In this document: one piece after another, positions 22,565 to 34,087 of the stretch
How positions within the stretch are numbered: position 1 is the stretch's first letter
Layout of the letters: every line of letters starts with the position of its first letter
Source of the DNA: Aedes albopictus
Lineage: Eukaryota; Arthropoda; Insecta; Diptera; Culicidae
DNA: 64,000 nucleotides
NCBI RefSeq assembly: GCF_035046485.1
Contig: NC_085138.1
Location: 13,395,329-13,459,328 of the forward strand
Direction: 5' to 3'
Made by a program: the position numbers and the translations under genes
The notes under the pieces: generated by a model
The model's input: the letters and a program-made list of their open reading frames with translations, nothing else
Database searches by the model: none
Told to the model about the DNA's origin: nothing

Positions 22565-23160
22565 AATAAGGCCCTCTTTAAAATGTGCATAAAAATTAGG
22601 GTGGTCCATATTTTCGAAGAAATTTGTAACCAAACTTTTTTATTTGCAAGAATAACTGTATACAATCTTCGGGAAAGTTGTAGATCTATCAACTTTGAGC
22701 AACTTTGCTGAAGACACGTTTTATGTAGCTTTAAAATTGGCCGATCTAGAGGCCTTTTTCTGAATAAGCTTAGGGTGGTTCAAGAAAAACCGGTTTTCTG
22801 GCGTTAACTTTTTCATTTTCGATTTTTCATCAAAGTTGCCCACACTTGTAGAGCATTTGAAGACGCGTCATTTCGTGCGCTGAGATGGTCGTTATCTCTT
22901 TTGGTTCAAAAGTTACGGGCGTTTTTCTTAAAAAATCATAGTTTTTTAAAAAGGGTTTATGATGGGTTGGGGCAAACATAAAAAATATCTTTTGCCCGCA
23001 TTCAAAAGAAGAAATGCTGTTACAAAACATCAAAAAATTAAAGGTGTGTTATTTTTGTAACTCAAGTGAAAAATACTTGAAAAGTGCCTATTTTTTCTAG
23101 AAAATCATCAATATCTTTTGAACGGAATGACGTAGTAACATTCTCAGTGCACGAACTCTC
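22565..23160. repeat. Probable dispersed repeat (AGGGTGGTCCA type)
   Basis: Two similar openings, TTAGGGTGGTCCATATTTTC and TTAGGGTGGTTCAAGAAAAA (about 22597 and 22770), precede text typical of mosquito dispersed repeats (CAAAGTTGCCCACACTTGTA). No inverted termini or target duplication is visible, so class and limits are uncertain. Confidence 0.4.
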
Positions 23161-23711
23161 TCAGTCGAAATCTCTTAAGTACCGTAAAACGGGGTAACTT
23201 TGATAGTGCGACAGGCATTGTATTCCTTCAACCAGTTAAGAAAAAGGCCAACGTAAATCAAAACCATACATATGGAAGTCCATCTTAGACCTATTTTCAT
23301 TAAAACCATGTTTGTATTAAACATTTTGAGCAAAAACAAAAAATTGTTGATATTTTTGTCATTTATCAACCCCATCAAACAATCTGCAGTACGACTTCGT
23401 TTCAACGATTTTTCGATGAATGGCCTCTTATTTTCGGTAGGTCCATCATAGTAGACCAAATCTGACCTTAAATCTCTTAATGAAGTGTGTTTTTACAAAC
23501 TTTTATGTAAATTGGGACATAGATTTCCATACACCAGTAAACGCCTAAGAGTATGCAATGTCCTTGTAATTTCATGTTGTAGTTTAATCTGTGGTGTCAA
23601 ATTTTAATACTAGGTACAAAACATTAAAAAACAACCCAAAAAAGAGAACTCACCATGAATAGCATGTAATCATATGTTGATGTACCGTTATAACTAGGGT
23701 GACAATGGGTA

Positions 23712-23877
23712 TCATCGGCAGGTTTGTTCTCTTCGTCATGGGGGGTTTTTGTCAGCCAAATTGCCTGAAACTTGGCCATATAATTCAGCTTAGTTGGGAA
23801 GGATTTGAGACCAACTCTGAGCTCAATAGGTTTTAAAAAACCCCCTAAGACGAAGAGAACAAAACGGCCGAGAATTG
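23712..23877. mobile_element. TA-flanked MITE, copy 2 of the CGGCAGGTTTGTTC family
   Basis: The ends read TCATCGGCAGGTTTGTTCTC and GACGAAGAGAACAAAACGGC, imperfectly complementary, with TA outside both. It closely matches the copy at 4915-5063 but is better preserved. Confidence 0.8.
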
Positions 23878-24121
23878 GTAATTTCCCCTATATTATTTTA
23901 CAAAAAATATGATTTTTGAAAGCTAAACTTGCTGTGGTTTTCACTCAGTACCCCACAAACTCATTTTTATATGTAGAGTTTTGTGAAAAATCTATGTTTT
24001 GATATAACAATTCAATCTGATATATTCTACAAGGCTTCTCTCATCATGTTCATAGTCCAAATATTTCAATCTGTGGTTATTTTTTAAGATTTGATTTGTT
24101 TTCGGGGCACTATCAAAGTTA

Positions 24122-24851
24122 CCGTAAACCGGGGTCAAATTGATCAGCGGGGTGAAATTGATCATTTGGGTACTATCTTGTAATAGCATACTAGGAACTT
24201 CTAAGCGTCACAATGATCTCAAACATCTTACCTCACCTAGTTCATAGATGTCTAGAGATGAGTTTAGACTTTTAGTTGTTTAGAAAAAGCTAGTTTTGCC
24301 TTATTTTTTTTAGGAATTTGCAACGTATTTCTAACTTAGCTGAAATCATTGCTTTTAAACAATCGATTGCCACTAGGACTTCCCGTATTTATTTTGTTAA
24401 ACATTTTTGTGGAGCCTTGGTTGGAAAGTTATGAAGCTGAATAAGTTAAAAAAAGTTCTTTTTTTAACGAAAAAGTCTCCTCCTCTTTCCTCTTCTTGGC
24501 GTAACGTCCTCACTGGGACAAAGCCTGCTTCTCAGCTTAGTGTTCTATGAGCACTTCCACAGTTATTAACTGAGAGCTTCCTCTGCCAATGACCATTTTG
24601 CATGTGTATATCGTGTGGCAAGGCACGAAAAAGTCATTTATTTTAATAGGAAACACTTATTTCAAAGGAAATTGCCTACTATTAGGCGTTGAGGGGAAGT
24701 TTCAAAATTCAATTATGCATTTAAAGTGTCAAATTCAATAGTTGTAGAAATTTTTATGCGTTTTTCGGGCTTAGAAGAGCAAAATTTGAATTGCCACTTA
24801 TGTTATCCACAAAAGTTGTTTTAAAGTGATTAATTTGACCCCGGATTACGG
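24122..24851. mobile_element. TA-flanked MITE (CCGTAAACCGGGGTCAAATT ends)
   Basis: Inverted termini CCGTAAACCGGGGTCAAATT and AATTTGACCCCGGATTACGG are bounded by TA. The left junction falls inside a CACTATCAAAGTTA phrase that also forms the inner side of the host element's terminus (complement near 23194-23207), so this inserted into a related sequence. It contains the SINE at 24478-24624. Confidence 0.75.
24478..24624 (-). mobile_element. 5'-truncated Feilai-like SINE with 11-bp target duplication
   Basis: On the minus strand it reads CACACGATATACACATGCAA...GACGTTACGCCAAGAAGAGG, the 3' half of the SINE at 31875-32156. It is bracketed by the identical 11-mer ACGAAAAAGTC (24467-24477 and 24625-24635), so the insertion is complete although the tRNA head is missing. 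Confidence 0.9.
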
Positions 24852-25057
24852 TACCCCAAAATTGAAATTTGATTCTCGCTCATATGAAAAATTAAAAGTC
24901 ACCAAAAATATTTTAAATTTTCGAATCTTTCAATTGCATTCGATAACTGATACCCCAGTACTTGTTCTGAAAATATGAAAGTAGGGAAAATTCTGTTACA
25001 TTAAAAATATTAAGGAAATTTGCTGAAAAACCATCAAAGTTATCCCGTTTTACGGTA

Positions 25058-25668
25058 CTTAAAATAAGTGAGTAACATATGTAAAACAAACTAAACCCAA
25101 CTTAAACAAATCATTGTTGATAAAAGTACCATAAAACTGTTATAAGTTATTCCTCTCAAGACTGAAAGCCACAACCTTCAAATTTCAACATTCACAGTAG
25201 AATTCTTCAATAAGTAAACAATCAACGATATCACATCATCTTTTAGAGATAGATAAGCCACAGCCAAACAGACGTAAAACCTAGAACAATTTTCGTGAAA
25301 ACTTCTCGCCCACTTCACACTACTATTACCCGGTGGAAATGTTTCACGAAACACTGCGTTGTGCAATATCGTCAACAGAAGGCGCTAGTGTGAAGCTTCA
25401 AACGCAAAGGAAAACGATGCGCGCGCCTCTGGTTGTGAAAGCCACAACTATGAAGATTTAAAATGATCGTTAAAAGCGTGGTCGGTGGAAATTTCGCAAT
25501 TGTTACGTCTGTTTGTCTGTGGATAAGCTAAGCAAATAAACATCCAAAAGTTGTATTTTGTTGTCGGAACGTTACTGTACCAATGTGTAATCGTGACCTC
25601 GATAGTAACGTAAGAATAATAATAAGCACAAATAATACCAGGAAATAGCATACCAGGTACCAGGTACA
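25058..25668. other. Unassigned repeat-like DNA with an inverted phrase
   Basis: TTACGTCTGTTTG.CTGTGG occurs in complement at 25259-25276 and direct at 25503-25521, and GAAAGCCACAAC is directly repeated near 25163 and 25437. This suggests a fold-back element whose ends I could not define. Confidence 0.4.
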
Positions 25669-25670
25669 TA

Positions 25671-25927
25671 CACTACCCGTCATAAGTACGGACTCACAAA
25701 AAGTATTGCAACAATATTGCATCACCCTGACTCACGTCGATATCTCTTAAACCAGAACACCTACAAAAATGCCGCCTTCAGAAAAGTTGTTGCTTTTGAT
25801 CTTCTGAATAACTTTCCTGAAGACAGCATCTTTGTAAGTTCTCTGGTTTTGGAGATATCGAGGTGAGTCAGGGTGATGCAATATTGTTGCAATACTTTTT
25901 GTGAGTCCGTACTTATGACGGGTAGTG
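25671..25927. mobile_element. TA-flanked fold-back MITE, 257 bp
   Basis: Near-perfect inverted repeats of about 65 bp begin CACTACCCGTCATAAGTACG and end CGTACTTATGACGGGTAGTG, with TA at 25669-25670 and 25928-25929. It is a non-coding Tc1/mariner-type MITE and well preserved, hence relatively young. Confidence 0.9.
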
Positions 25928-25929
25928 TA

Positions 25930-26435
25930 TGTATGTAAGCATATAATTGGTAGTAATAAAAGGTAAAATAAGAAAGATAACAAAAACCGAGAATAACGAA
26001 GACGTAGTATAAAGGATCATTTTTATACAAAATCAAGAATAAAGTTGAAAGAACAACATATAGCAATAACAATGATAAAGTTTTTATAGTAATAACTGCG
26101 GCTGCAAGCTCACATAATGTCGTTTTCATCGGACAGTTAAATAGACCAAACTGAGTTTTGCAGTTCCACCGGTTCATTCTATTCGTTCTATTTGCTTACA
26201 GTTTCGATGTAAACAATATAAAACTGTTATACGTAGCATTTGAAACGGGAATTGATCCGTTTCCATTTTTTAACGTTTGTCGCGTTTGTTCTCTTTATTG
26301 TTTGCGGAATTATTTTAGTGATGCCTAGCAGCAGTTGCTCAACGAATTTTCTTAAAGTGTTTCATGCGATATACTTCCACCTCATCCAGAAATTCATCAA
26401 GAAATTCTATTGGACATTCCCACAGGAGTTCCTGT
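25930..26435. other. AT-rich spacer with a scrap of minisatellite
   Basis: Nothing is recognisable to about 26385. From 26386 to 26435 there is GGAATTCC-type minisatellite text (CAGAAATTCATCAAGAAATT) that resumes after the LINE fragment. Confidence 0.35.
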
Positions 26436-26439
26436 GCGT

Positions 26440-26790
26440 GGCCTCACAATTGGATCTCCAACGTGGAGCTCCATCGTCGATGTCATCAAAAGCCGATAGC
26501 GACAGAAATTCGGGAGCGGAAGTGGAGGTGGGTCGGCTACACTCTACGCAGGGGTGGAAACGAAATCTGCAAGCAAGCGTTAGATTGGAATCCAGCAGGA
26601 CATCGCAGCAGAGGTAGGCCCAGAGCCTCATGGCGGTGCAGCCTCAACAACGAAATAAAGCAAGTCGACAGAAGTTTGACCTGGCCATAGGTCAAGGCGA
26701 TGGCGGGAAATCGTCCAAGATGGAGATGTTTCAATTCGGTCCTCTGCACCACTGTGGGTGCTCAGGACTAAATATAAGTAAGTATGAACC
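26440..26790 (+). pseudogene. LINE reverse-transcriptase C-terminal fragment
   Basis: The forward frame encodes ATEIRERKWRWVGYTLRRGG followed by ICKQALDWNPAGHRSRGRPR, the conserved C-terminal block after the RT thumb in many arthropod LINEs (WRW.GH.LR...W.P.G.R.RGRP..SWRR). It ends with a stop in DRSLTWP and a short 3' tail with TAAGTAAGTA. It is 5'-truncated, sits inside minisatellite, and is not functional. Confidence 0.75.
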
Positions 26791-26814
26791 TTCGTCTTTT
26801 GAAACTAAATTGGA

Positions 26815-27520
26815 AATCAGCCCAGAGTATTGCCCTGGAGGGATTCCTTAAGGAATTCTTTAAAAAACTATGGAGGATTTCCTGAAGCAATTACTGAAGG
26901 AATCTCTTGAAGAAATCCTGGAGGAGCTTCTGGACAAATTTCTGGAAGATTTCCTTGGGGAGTTTGATGAGGAGACTCTGGAGGAATTTCTGGAGAAATC
27001 ACTAGAGGAATTCTTGGAGGAATTTTGTGGAGGAATTTCTGGAGAAATTTCTGGATGAATTCTTGGAGCAATCCCTGAATGAATTCCTAAAGGATTTTCT
27101 GGAGGAATTTCAGGAGAAATCGCTGAAGCAATTCTTGGAGGAGTCCTAAGGGAACTCTTGGAGGAACTTCTGGGGAAATGCCTGTAGGAATATCTAGAGG
27201 AATGTTTGGATGAAATTCCGGAGTAATCCATGACGGAATTCCTGGATGAATCTCTGGAGGAATCCTTGGAAGAGTTTAGGATAAATTTCGGTAAGAATTC
27301 TTGGGGAAATTTTTCGAGGAATCCCTGGTGAATTTCTAGCAGAACTTACTGGAGAAATTCCTGGAGAAACTGATGTTAGAATTTCTGGAGGAATTCCTGA
27401 AAGAATCAGTTCGCTTCAGTTAATCAGTTCCTGGAGGGATTTCTGATGGAATTCCTGAAGGAATTCCTGGGATAATTCTTCAAATTCTTGGAGAAATTCT
27501 TGGGGACACGGTGTGCCAAA
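26815..27520 (+). repeat. 12-bp GGAGGAATTCCT minisatellite block
   Basis: The core 12-mer GAGGAATTCCTG and close variants recur in register. It is the simpler monomer of the 24-bp arrays at 7.5-16 kb. The 62-codon frame rich in Leu-Glu-Glu is a product of the repeat. Confidence 0.8.
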
Positions 27521-27946
27521 AACCGTTGTTCAGTCTTCACTGACTTGACGGGTTTTTATTGGGGATTTTTTCTCAGTGCACCCGATTGCTGCGATCGTAA
27601 TTTGTCATCCCTAGCAGCACAACAGGGTGTAACGTTCTAGGGTGTAACGGTAGGGAGGTAGCAATGCTACCAACATTAGAGAAGAAAAGCGATGGTGATT
27701 TCCCGCGCTAGGCGGAAGCGAAGAGATTTTTTTTTGTTTCAATGATTCATTGTACTGTGCTAGGTCGCGGCGTGCAGACGCGAAAGTTTTTTGTTAAGTT
27801 GAATTTTCGTTAATAAAAGCAGTGTAAAAAGTGCCGAAAGTGTTTTCCTTTCCACAGGAAGAAATGAAAAAGTGTTTCCAGTGAAAGCTGTCCGCCGATT
27901 AAGTGTCCACCTCGATTTCGTGTCGGCGTCCGCCGGATGAGCGACA
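27521..27946. other. GC-richer non-coding stretch before the 186-bp repeats
   Basis: It contains AGGGTGTAACG twice (about 27622 and 27639) and a leader-like run (AAAAAGTGCCGAAAGTGTTT). It could be the 5' region of an unidentified element. No ORF of substance continues from it. Confidence 0.3.
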
Positions 27947-28500
27947 ACCGTTATTAACAAATAAAAATGTCCACCCAAACGGCACCCGGCATTCGAAAGA
28001 TATACTATTCTAGTATCTCCTCTGAAAATTTGAAAATCTTTCATCGAGGGAAACTAAAGTTTTTGTGATTAGAAGATTTTGAGCCATTTCTATATAATTG
28101 TCTTATATGAGTAAATATGCGGTGTGCCTGGAACCACTATTAACAAATAAAAATATACATCATATTGCCACCCGTTATTCGAAAGATGATTCATTTTAGC
28201 ATTACCTCAGAAAATTTGAATATGTTTCATCGAGGGAAACGAGAGTTTTTACTGTTTGAAGGTTTTCCTCTATTTTCATAGAATTAGCTCTTATATGGCA
28301 ATATTGTCATAGGATGTTTCAATGGCTCTTAAAAATCATAAACAAATATTAATGAGTTTCACAAACATCATTCCAAAGATACAACATTCAAACAACTTCT
28401 CTGGAAATTTGACAACATTTCATCGAAACGATCGCATGGTTTGAAAATATAAGATATGATTAAGTGTATTGGAAATGTAGTAAAACTTCATTGAATATTA
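27947..28500 (+). repeat. Tandem units of about 186 bp, forward arm
   Basis: Units start ACCGTTATTAACAAATAAAA (27947) and ACCACTATTAACAAATAAAA (28133), with a diverged third near 28315. Each contains ATTCGAAAGAT...AAAATTTGAA...TTTCATCGAGGGAAAC. The same material occurs in complement at 28840-29443 and 30386-30412, so the whole forms a large inverted repeat. Confidence 0.7.
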
Positions 28501-28839
28501 TTTCAATTTCGCATGTTAATCATTCTTCGCAATGAATACATATTTTGTAACTCATATAAAACTTTGATTATATATCACATTTTTTTTGCGATACTGTTAA
28601 AAAACTCAGTAGGTGTCTTTGAGGTGTTTATAGACAAAGCAATAGTATGCATATCTCCAATGAAATTGAAAGCAAGCTTAAAATTGTTGTTACTGATAAT
28701 CATTCAAATGAAATATTTCTGAATTCACGGCAAACACGTTAGTAACATGACGGCTAGTAAAACGATTAGCAATTAGGTATACTTCAAAAGCTTCAATATC
28801 TTAAACATTATACCAATGATTTACAAAGCTTCCTACGAA

Positions 28840-30412
28840 TACCAAAAACTTGGGCAGTTAATTCACTTTAACTCTCGTTTCACCATGAAACGTTTTCAAA
28901 TTAATCGACAAGATACCTTGTTTAAAAACAAAAAAAAAACGATGCCAAACTCTTGAAAAGTTTATGTTATCAACGCCGTGAGCGTGCCACATTTTTATTT
29001 GTATTCGAGTAACAGGTAGAACTGTGGAATATTAATTAGATTCTCACATCATGGTAATTGACATTCCACTCATTGAAATGTTGTCAAATTTTCAGAGAAG
29101 TTGCTTGAATATTGTACTTTTGAAATTTATGAAACTCATTACACCGTTCAACACTAGTTCGCGTAATGGGATGAAAAAAAAAATAATAGGGGTTTGGGAC
29201 CCTAGAAACCCTAATGCATATATCAATTGAAAACCCCAAGTTCTCAATTCAAACTTCGGTCTTGAACTGTGAAGTCACGTTCCAATATTTTTCAAAATTC
29301 TTTCACTATGACACTTCTAGGGTTCTAAAACCCTGTTCTCTTTTTCTCATCTCATAATACGATCTTTTTTTTTCAAATTTTGTTGAGCAGTGTTATTATT
29401 TGTTTATGATATTAAGAGCACCGTATGACAATATTCCCATATACAGTGTATCAAACAATTGTCCGTACAGCAATTTTTGGTCAAAATAATTTTTCATTCA
29501 AATGATCATAACTTTTTCATACATCGATCAAAAACGCTGAAATTTTGATCAATCATAAACCATATATTAAAGCTCCATTGGTAGAATTTTGAGCGAGATG
29601 TGAACGATTTTTTTAAAGGTTATAGAACTTTTAATAAAACTCATAAGATTTTTGAACCAATTTTTAAAACATTATATCTCAATATGTACTCGATGAAACT
29701 TTTTCCATTTTTTGTGATACAGCTTATACCAAAGGCTTTCATATGCAGCTTCGTTTGAGGTTTTATATTCACTACAAAAAATATGAAAAATCTGTGTATG
29801 TTCAGAGTGTCATTTGGAAATTTATCATATTTTGATCAGTAAAAGGGCCAAGTGTTTTCAACGTTTTTAAACTCTCTTAATGTAATATTTTTATACAGGA
29901 CCTACTAAACTACTTACGAAGAGTAGGTCCTATGTATTTTTCGTTCAGTTAATGCACTTTTATTGGTGGAAAACGTTTGGCAGATTATATGTGCAAAATA
30001 AGGTTAATTTTTAAACACCGTAAACTACATAAGCACATTTTTCATATTTTTTGTAGTTAATATAAAACCTCAAAAGTTGCTGCATATGAAAACCTTAGGT
30101 ATTAGCTGTAACACACGAAAAATTAAAAAAGTTTCATCGAGTGCATACTGAGATATAATGTTTTAAAAATGTGTTCAAAAGTCTTATAAGCTTTTCTAAG
30201 AGTTCCATAACTTTCAGAAATCTTATTCGATCTCGCTCAGAATTTTACCAATGGAGCTATAATATATTATTCATGATTGGTCAAAATGTCAGCGTTTTTG
30301 ATTGACGTATAAAAAGTTATGGACATTTGAATGAAACATTATTTTGACCAAAAAATTGCTGTACGGACAATTGTTTAATATAATGTATGAGCTAATTCTA
30401 TGAAAGTAGAGA
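28840..30412 (-). repeat. Inverted arm of the 186-bp repeats, split by a MITE
   Basis: GAAATGTTGTCAAATTTTCAGAGAAG near 29077 is the complement of forward-arm text near 28400. TGACAATATTCCCATATA before 29444 and TATGAGCTAATTCTATGAAA after 30385 together complement the forward phrase at about 28275-28312. This shows that the 942-bp MITE at 29444-30385 landed inside this arm. Confidence 0.65.
29444..30385. mobile_element. TA-flanked long fold-back element, 942 bp
   Basis: The ends read CAGTGTATCAAACAATTGTC and GACAATTGTTTAATATAATG, and inverted similarity extends for several hundred bases (GGTCAAAATAATTTTTCATT near the left, AATGAAACATTATTTTGACC near the right). TA flanks both ends. No transposase frame is present, so it is a large fold-back MITE. 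Confidence 0.8.
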
Positions 30413-31560
30413 TTCCTTGATGAATGTCTGAAGCAATTTCTGGAGGAATTTCTGGAAATATTTTCCTGTAGGAATTCCTTGGAGAATCTGTAGAGGAATT
30501 CCTGGATGAATCGCTATAGGAATTTCTGGAGAAATCCCTGCATAAATTCTCGGAGGAATCCTTGAAGTAATTCTTGGAGAAATTCCTGGAGGAATTCCTG
30601 GAGGAATCCCTGGAGAAATCCCTATAGGAATTTCATGTAGATTAACTGGAGGAATTCTGTGAAAAAGCTCTGAAGATATTTCTGGAGAAATCCCAAAACA
30701 GTTCCTGGAGGAAGTCCTGGATTAGTTCCTGGTGGAGTTCTCGATAGAACTCCAGGAGGAATTTCTGAAGAAATTCCAAGAAGAGTTCCCAGGAGAATAC
30801 TTGGAGGAATTTTTAAAATAATCCCTGAAGTTGTTCGTGTAAAAGTACAGATGGAACTCTCGAGTGAATCTCTGGAGGAATTCTTAAAGGAATACTTGGA
30901 GAAATTCCTGAAAGAATTTCTTGAGGAATCCCGCAAACAATACCATGAGAATTCCTGTGGAAATCCTAGGAGAGCTTTCTTAATGAAGAAATTCTGTAGG
31001 AATGTCTAGAAAAAAAAATGTCCATGTCTGCAGAAATTTCGGGACGAATTATTGAAGGGGATCCTACACATTTTTTTTGTAAATTTTTAAAAGAATTCTT
31101 ATTAAAATTTTTGAATAATTTCTGGTAAAATTTTCTTAAAAAACCTGGAAGGAATTCCTACAGAAATATTTCGAATAATTCTATATGAAATTATTGAAGC
31201 AATCTCTTGCGGAATTTTTGAAAAAATGTATGGATAAATCCGTGAACTATTCTATGCTGTAATATCTGTAGAAAAACCCAAAAGAACAACTGGTGAAATT
31301 CCTGAAGGAATCCTCTGAAAAAAGCACTACAGCAATCACAGGAGTAACCTCTAAAGACATCCCAGGGAAAATTCCCGGAGCAATGCTTGATGAAATCCCT
31401 AGGGGAATTCTAGAAAAATCTCTGTAGGAATCCATGATGGATGGGAAAATTGCTGGAGAAATTCGTCGATGCATCCTTGCAGAAGTTCCTGAAACCGGGA
31501 GGAATTTGTGAAGGTGTCCCTGAAGGAATTCATAAAAAATCCAATTTTTTTTTGCTCTAA
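30413..31560 (+). repeat. 12/24-bp GGAATTCCTGGA minisatellite block
   Basis: Regular GGAGAAATTCCTGGAGGAAT units lie at 30470-30620, degrading to the right. Frames on the minus strand are repetitive. Confidence 0.75.
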
Positions 31561-31861
31561 GCATGATGTTTATTTGAATCAAATACGAGTAAAAATTTGA
31601 GAATTTCTAGCTACTACATTCTATAGCAGCATATGGTTCTAGGAAGTGCTTTTCTTTTCCTACTGGAACTGGTTCGTTCCGGCATATCCGGAAAATTGGG
31701 CAAGCTGTTTTTGTATTCCTTGAATAAGGATCACACAACTTAGCCATTCAACCAAGCTTGTTATTAGGTGTAAAATTATATGATAAGATTAAAGTGGTAC
31801 TCTTGGAAATATAGCTACTTGGCTTCACGATTTTGTATACCTGGGTTCCATTTAGACCCCA
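31561..31861. other. Unique-looking spacer
   Basis: No structure was recognised between the minisatellite and the SINE. Confidence 0.3.
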
Positions 31862-31874
31862 ACTTTAATACTCT

Positions 31875-32156
31875 TCTTCTTCTTCTTGGCGTAACGTCCT
31901 CACTGGGACAAAACCTGCTTCTCAGCTTAGTGTTCAATGAGCACTTCCACAGTTTTTAACTGAGAGCTTCCTCTGCCAATGACCATTTTGCATGTGTATT
32001 ATCGTGTGGCAGGCACGAAGATACTCTATGCCCAAGGAAGTCAAGGAAATTTCCTTTACGAAAAGATCCTGGACCGACCGGGAATCGAACCCGTCACCCT
32101 CAGCATGGTCATGCTGAATACCCGTGCGTTTACCGCCTCGGCTATATGGGCACTCT
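31875..32156 (-). mobile_element. Full-length Feilai-like tRNA-derived SINE with 13-bp target duplication
   Basis: On the minus strand a tRNA-like head carries an A box (TAGCCGAGGCGG, complement of 32133-32144) and a B box (GGGTTCGATTCC, complement of 32081-32092). An unrelated body and a 3' end in GACGTTACGCCAAGAAGAAG follow. The identical 13-mer ACTTTAATACTCT flanks both sides (31862-31874 and 32157-32169). This copy is the reference for the truncated SINEs at 3.1, 24.5 and 57.6 kb. Its near-canonical pol III boxes suggest a young copy. Confidence 0.92.
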
Positions 32157-32169
32157 ACTTTAATACTCT

Positions 32170-34085
32170 GTATCTCGTGATTCTGATATTTTAGTTTGTT
32201 CATGTATTCGTCAAATTTGTTCGGTAAGTCAAGCGCCAACTGGCCGGGCATTGGTTAGTTCGAATTTTTCTCAACTAAATGGCGCAATAATCAAAACTCA
32301 GTTTTATGATTTCTTTTATGAAAACCATGGATGCAATGTTTTATAGTATACTTGAAGATATCCATAAAACCAGATTTTATCGTTTTCTTGCAATTTTAAT
32401 TTAAACATCCTATTTTCCCTTTTTTGGTGTTTTGTCCTTTCGTGGTTTTGGCATTTGACGTTTTGTCATCCAAACCTCATCCAACAGTACTTTTAGGATG
32501 ATAATACAACAGTTTGGCCAACGTTATATTTATTGATGCGTTTCAAATAACAGCGAGCAAAGATTTTTGACTTCATGTTATCTAGAATTCGTGTAAGTTT
32601 ACATAAAAACTTGACCAAGCAAAAGCGTTTATACACAACAAAATGCTGTATAAAATTTTATCTCTCGGTATGCTCTTATCCAATGTTCCATTTATTTTTT
32701 ATTTGATTTTTTGTAAGAAAGCCACATTTTTGTTTAATTGGAACGCTGCAGTGCTCTCCTCTTCTTATTATGGCGTCTCGTGGCGTGGCCTATGATATTT
32801 CAACTTCTTATCTTCTGCTACAACTTATCGAAGAAGTTCATTAGCGATCGCACTATATACATGCATTGTAGGTACCTAGGCATTTCCATATCCTGTATCC
32901 CTCCATCCACACACTGGATGTCTAGTTAGGCGTCGAATTCATATTAATAATTAAAATAATTAATTAGCCCCGACCGCATCGCAGCCGAGTCAAAGGATAT
33001 CGCACAGCATATCGGATGTGCCCCCACCTCACTCATTACAAGAATCCTTTCCTTCCGGCTGTCGCCTCTATCTGCCTATCGTTCGCATCCGACAGCTACC
33101 GTCGAGAGGTGTGAGCAGTAGAGTAAACATCCTCGACAATCTCCAAAGAAAACCGCCATAACTCACCTCTGGTGTAACATTAGACGCCTTGGAGCAGCAC
33201 CATCGACCGCCAAGACGACCGATGACGCTACCTCCTTCTCTCCTTCCTTCTTTCCGTCCGGACAGCGGTGCTGTAGGAAAACTTTTCCACATGCCTGCTG
33301 ATCCTTCGAAGTCAAGAAAACCGACCGACCGACCGACACACGTCTCTCAAGTCAACCGTCACACCGCATCGCATCGCATCGGACGGTTGTCGTGTCTCGC
33401 CGCCGCCGTCGCTGTAGTGCGGGAATCAATTTAAGTCTATCGCAATTTATAGACGCTCCATCGTAACTAATCTCCAACTCTTAATTTGATATTAGAAGAA
33501 ACATAAACAACTTTAATAATATAATGTGGTTCGGGTTAGGGCGAACTCGAGTTAGACCGGATGTACCCTCAACCCCTCCGCTGCTGTTCTGTACCCAGGC
33601 TGAACTGATTTTAAGAAGACGCTAAGACCACCGTGAAAGCCAAGGACACAATCACTTCAAGGCAACCTTGGATGGACCACCTTCATCCTAGCCAGCCAGC
33701 CAGCGCCAGCGGAAGTCAATGGAACAAGCCGAAGAATTTATACGATACGCCAACTTTTCACATATCTTCCTCAACCGCAAAACCATCCTATATAAGACGA
33801 ACTGCACACTTCCACCCGTGTGGCGACTTTTGTGTGTCTGGATTCGGGGGATGGAACGAGGGCTGTGTTTATGGAACTACACACCGGGTGCATTGTTGCT
33901 CTTGCCAAAGACTTCTTTACGAACTAACTGTGTGTACCTACTCCTTCGCTTCGTTTCCTGATGCCCGTTGGCATTAGAGTACATCACCTCGCCTCGCAGG
34001 GAGGGTTGATTGCATTTCTCCGTGGTTATTGTGCATATGGGATGAGGGTGGATGTATCGTCTAATGCGGGAAAATAAATCGTTTT
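32170..34085. other. Long non-repetitive intergenic stretch with a GC-rich core
   Basis: From 32170 to about 32980 it is AT-rich with nothing recognised. From about 32985 to 33450 and 33540 to 34030 it is distinctly GC-richer and low in repeats, with a GACCGACCGACCGAC run near 33323 and a TATATAAG box near 33790. A 114-codon plus frame (33633-33977) has eight cysteines but neither a signal peptide nor a domain I know. It may be UTR or a regulatory region of an unseen gene. Confidence 0.35.
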
Positions 34086-34087
34086 TA

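Larger units (their letters stand above)
23182..25055. mobile_element. TA-flanked MITE-like element carrying three nested insertions
   Basis: The left end is CCGTAAAACGGGGTAACTTT and the right end AAGTTATCCCGTTTTACGG, complementary over about 25 bp and bounded by TA (23180-23181 and 25056-25057). Inside lie a 166-bp MITE (23712-23877) and a 730-bp relative with similar ends (24122-24851), which itself contains a SINE (24478-24624). The element's own non-nested DNA is about 975 bp with no coding capacity. Confidence 0.75.

Noticed and set aside
27961..28070. An ATG at 27967 after a leader-like run, considered as the start of a LINE ORF1
   Set aside because: The start codon lies inside the first 186-bp tandem unit, the frame closes after about 33 codons, and the next unit lacks the ATG.
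32080..32146. A possible tRNA gene on the minus strand with A and B boxes
   Set aside because: The sequence is the head of a 282-bp SINE with a 13-bp target duplication; it continues directly into the SINE body and lacks a proper acceptor stem.
33633..33977. A 114-codon frame with eight cysteines, considered as a secreted cysteine-rich protein
   Set aside because: No signal peptide at any start, no recognised cysteine pattern and no splice context. The region is kept only as a GC-rich island.
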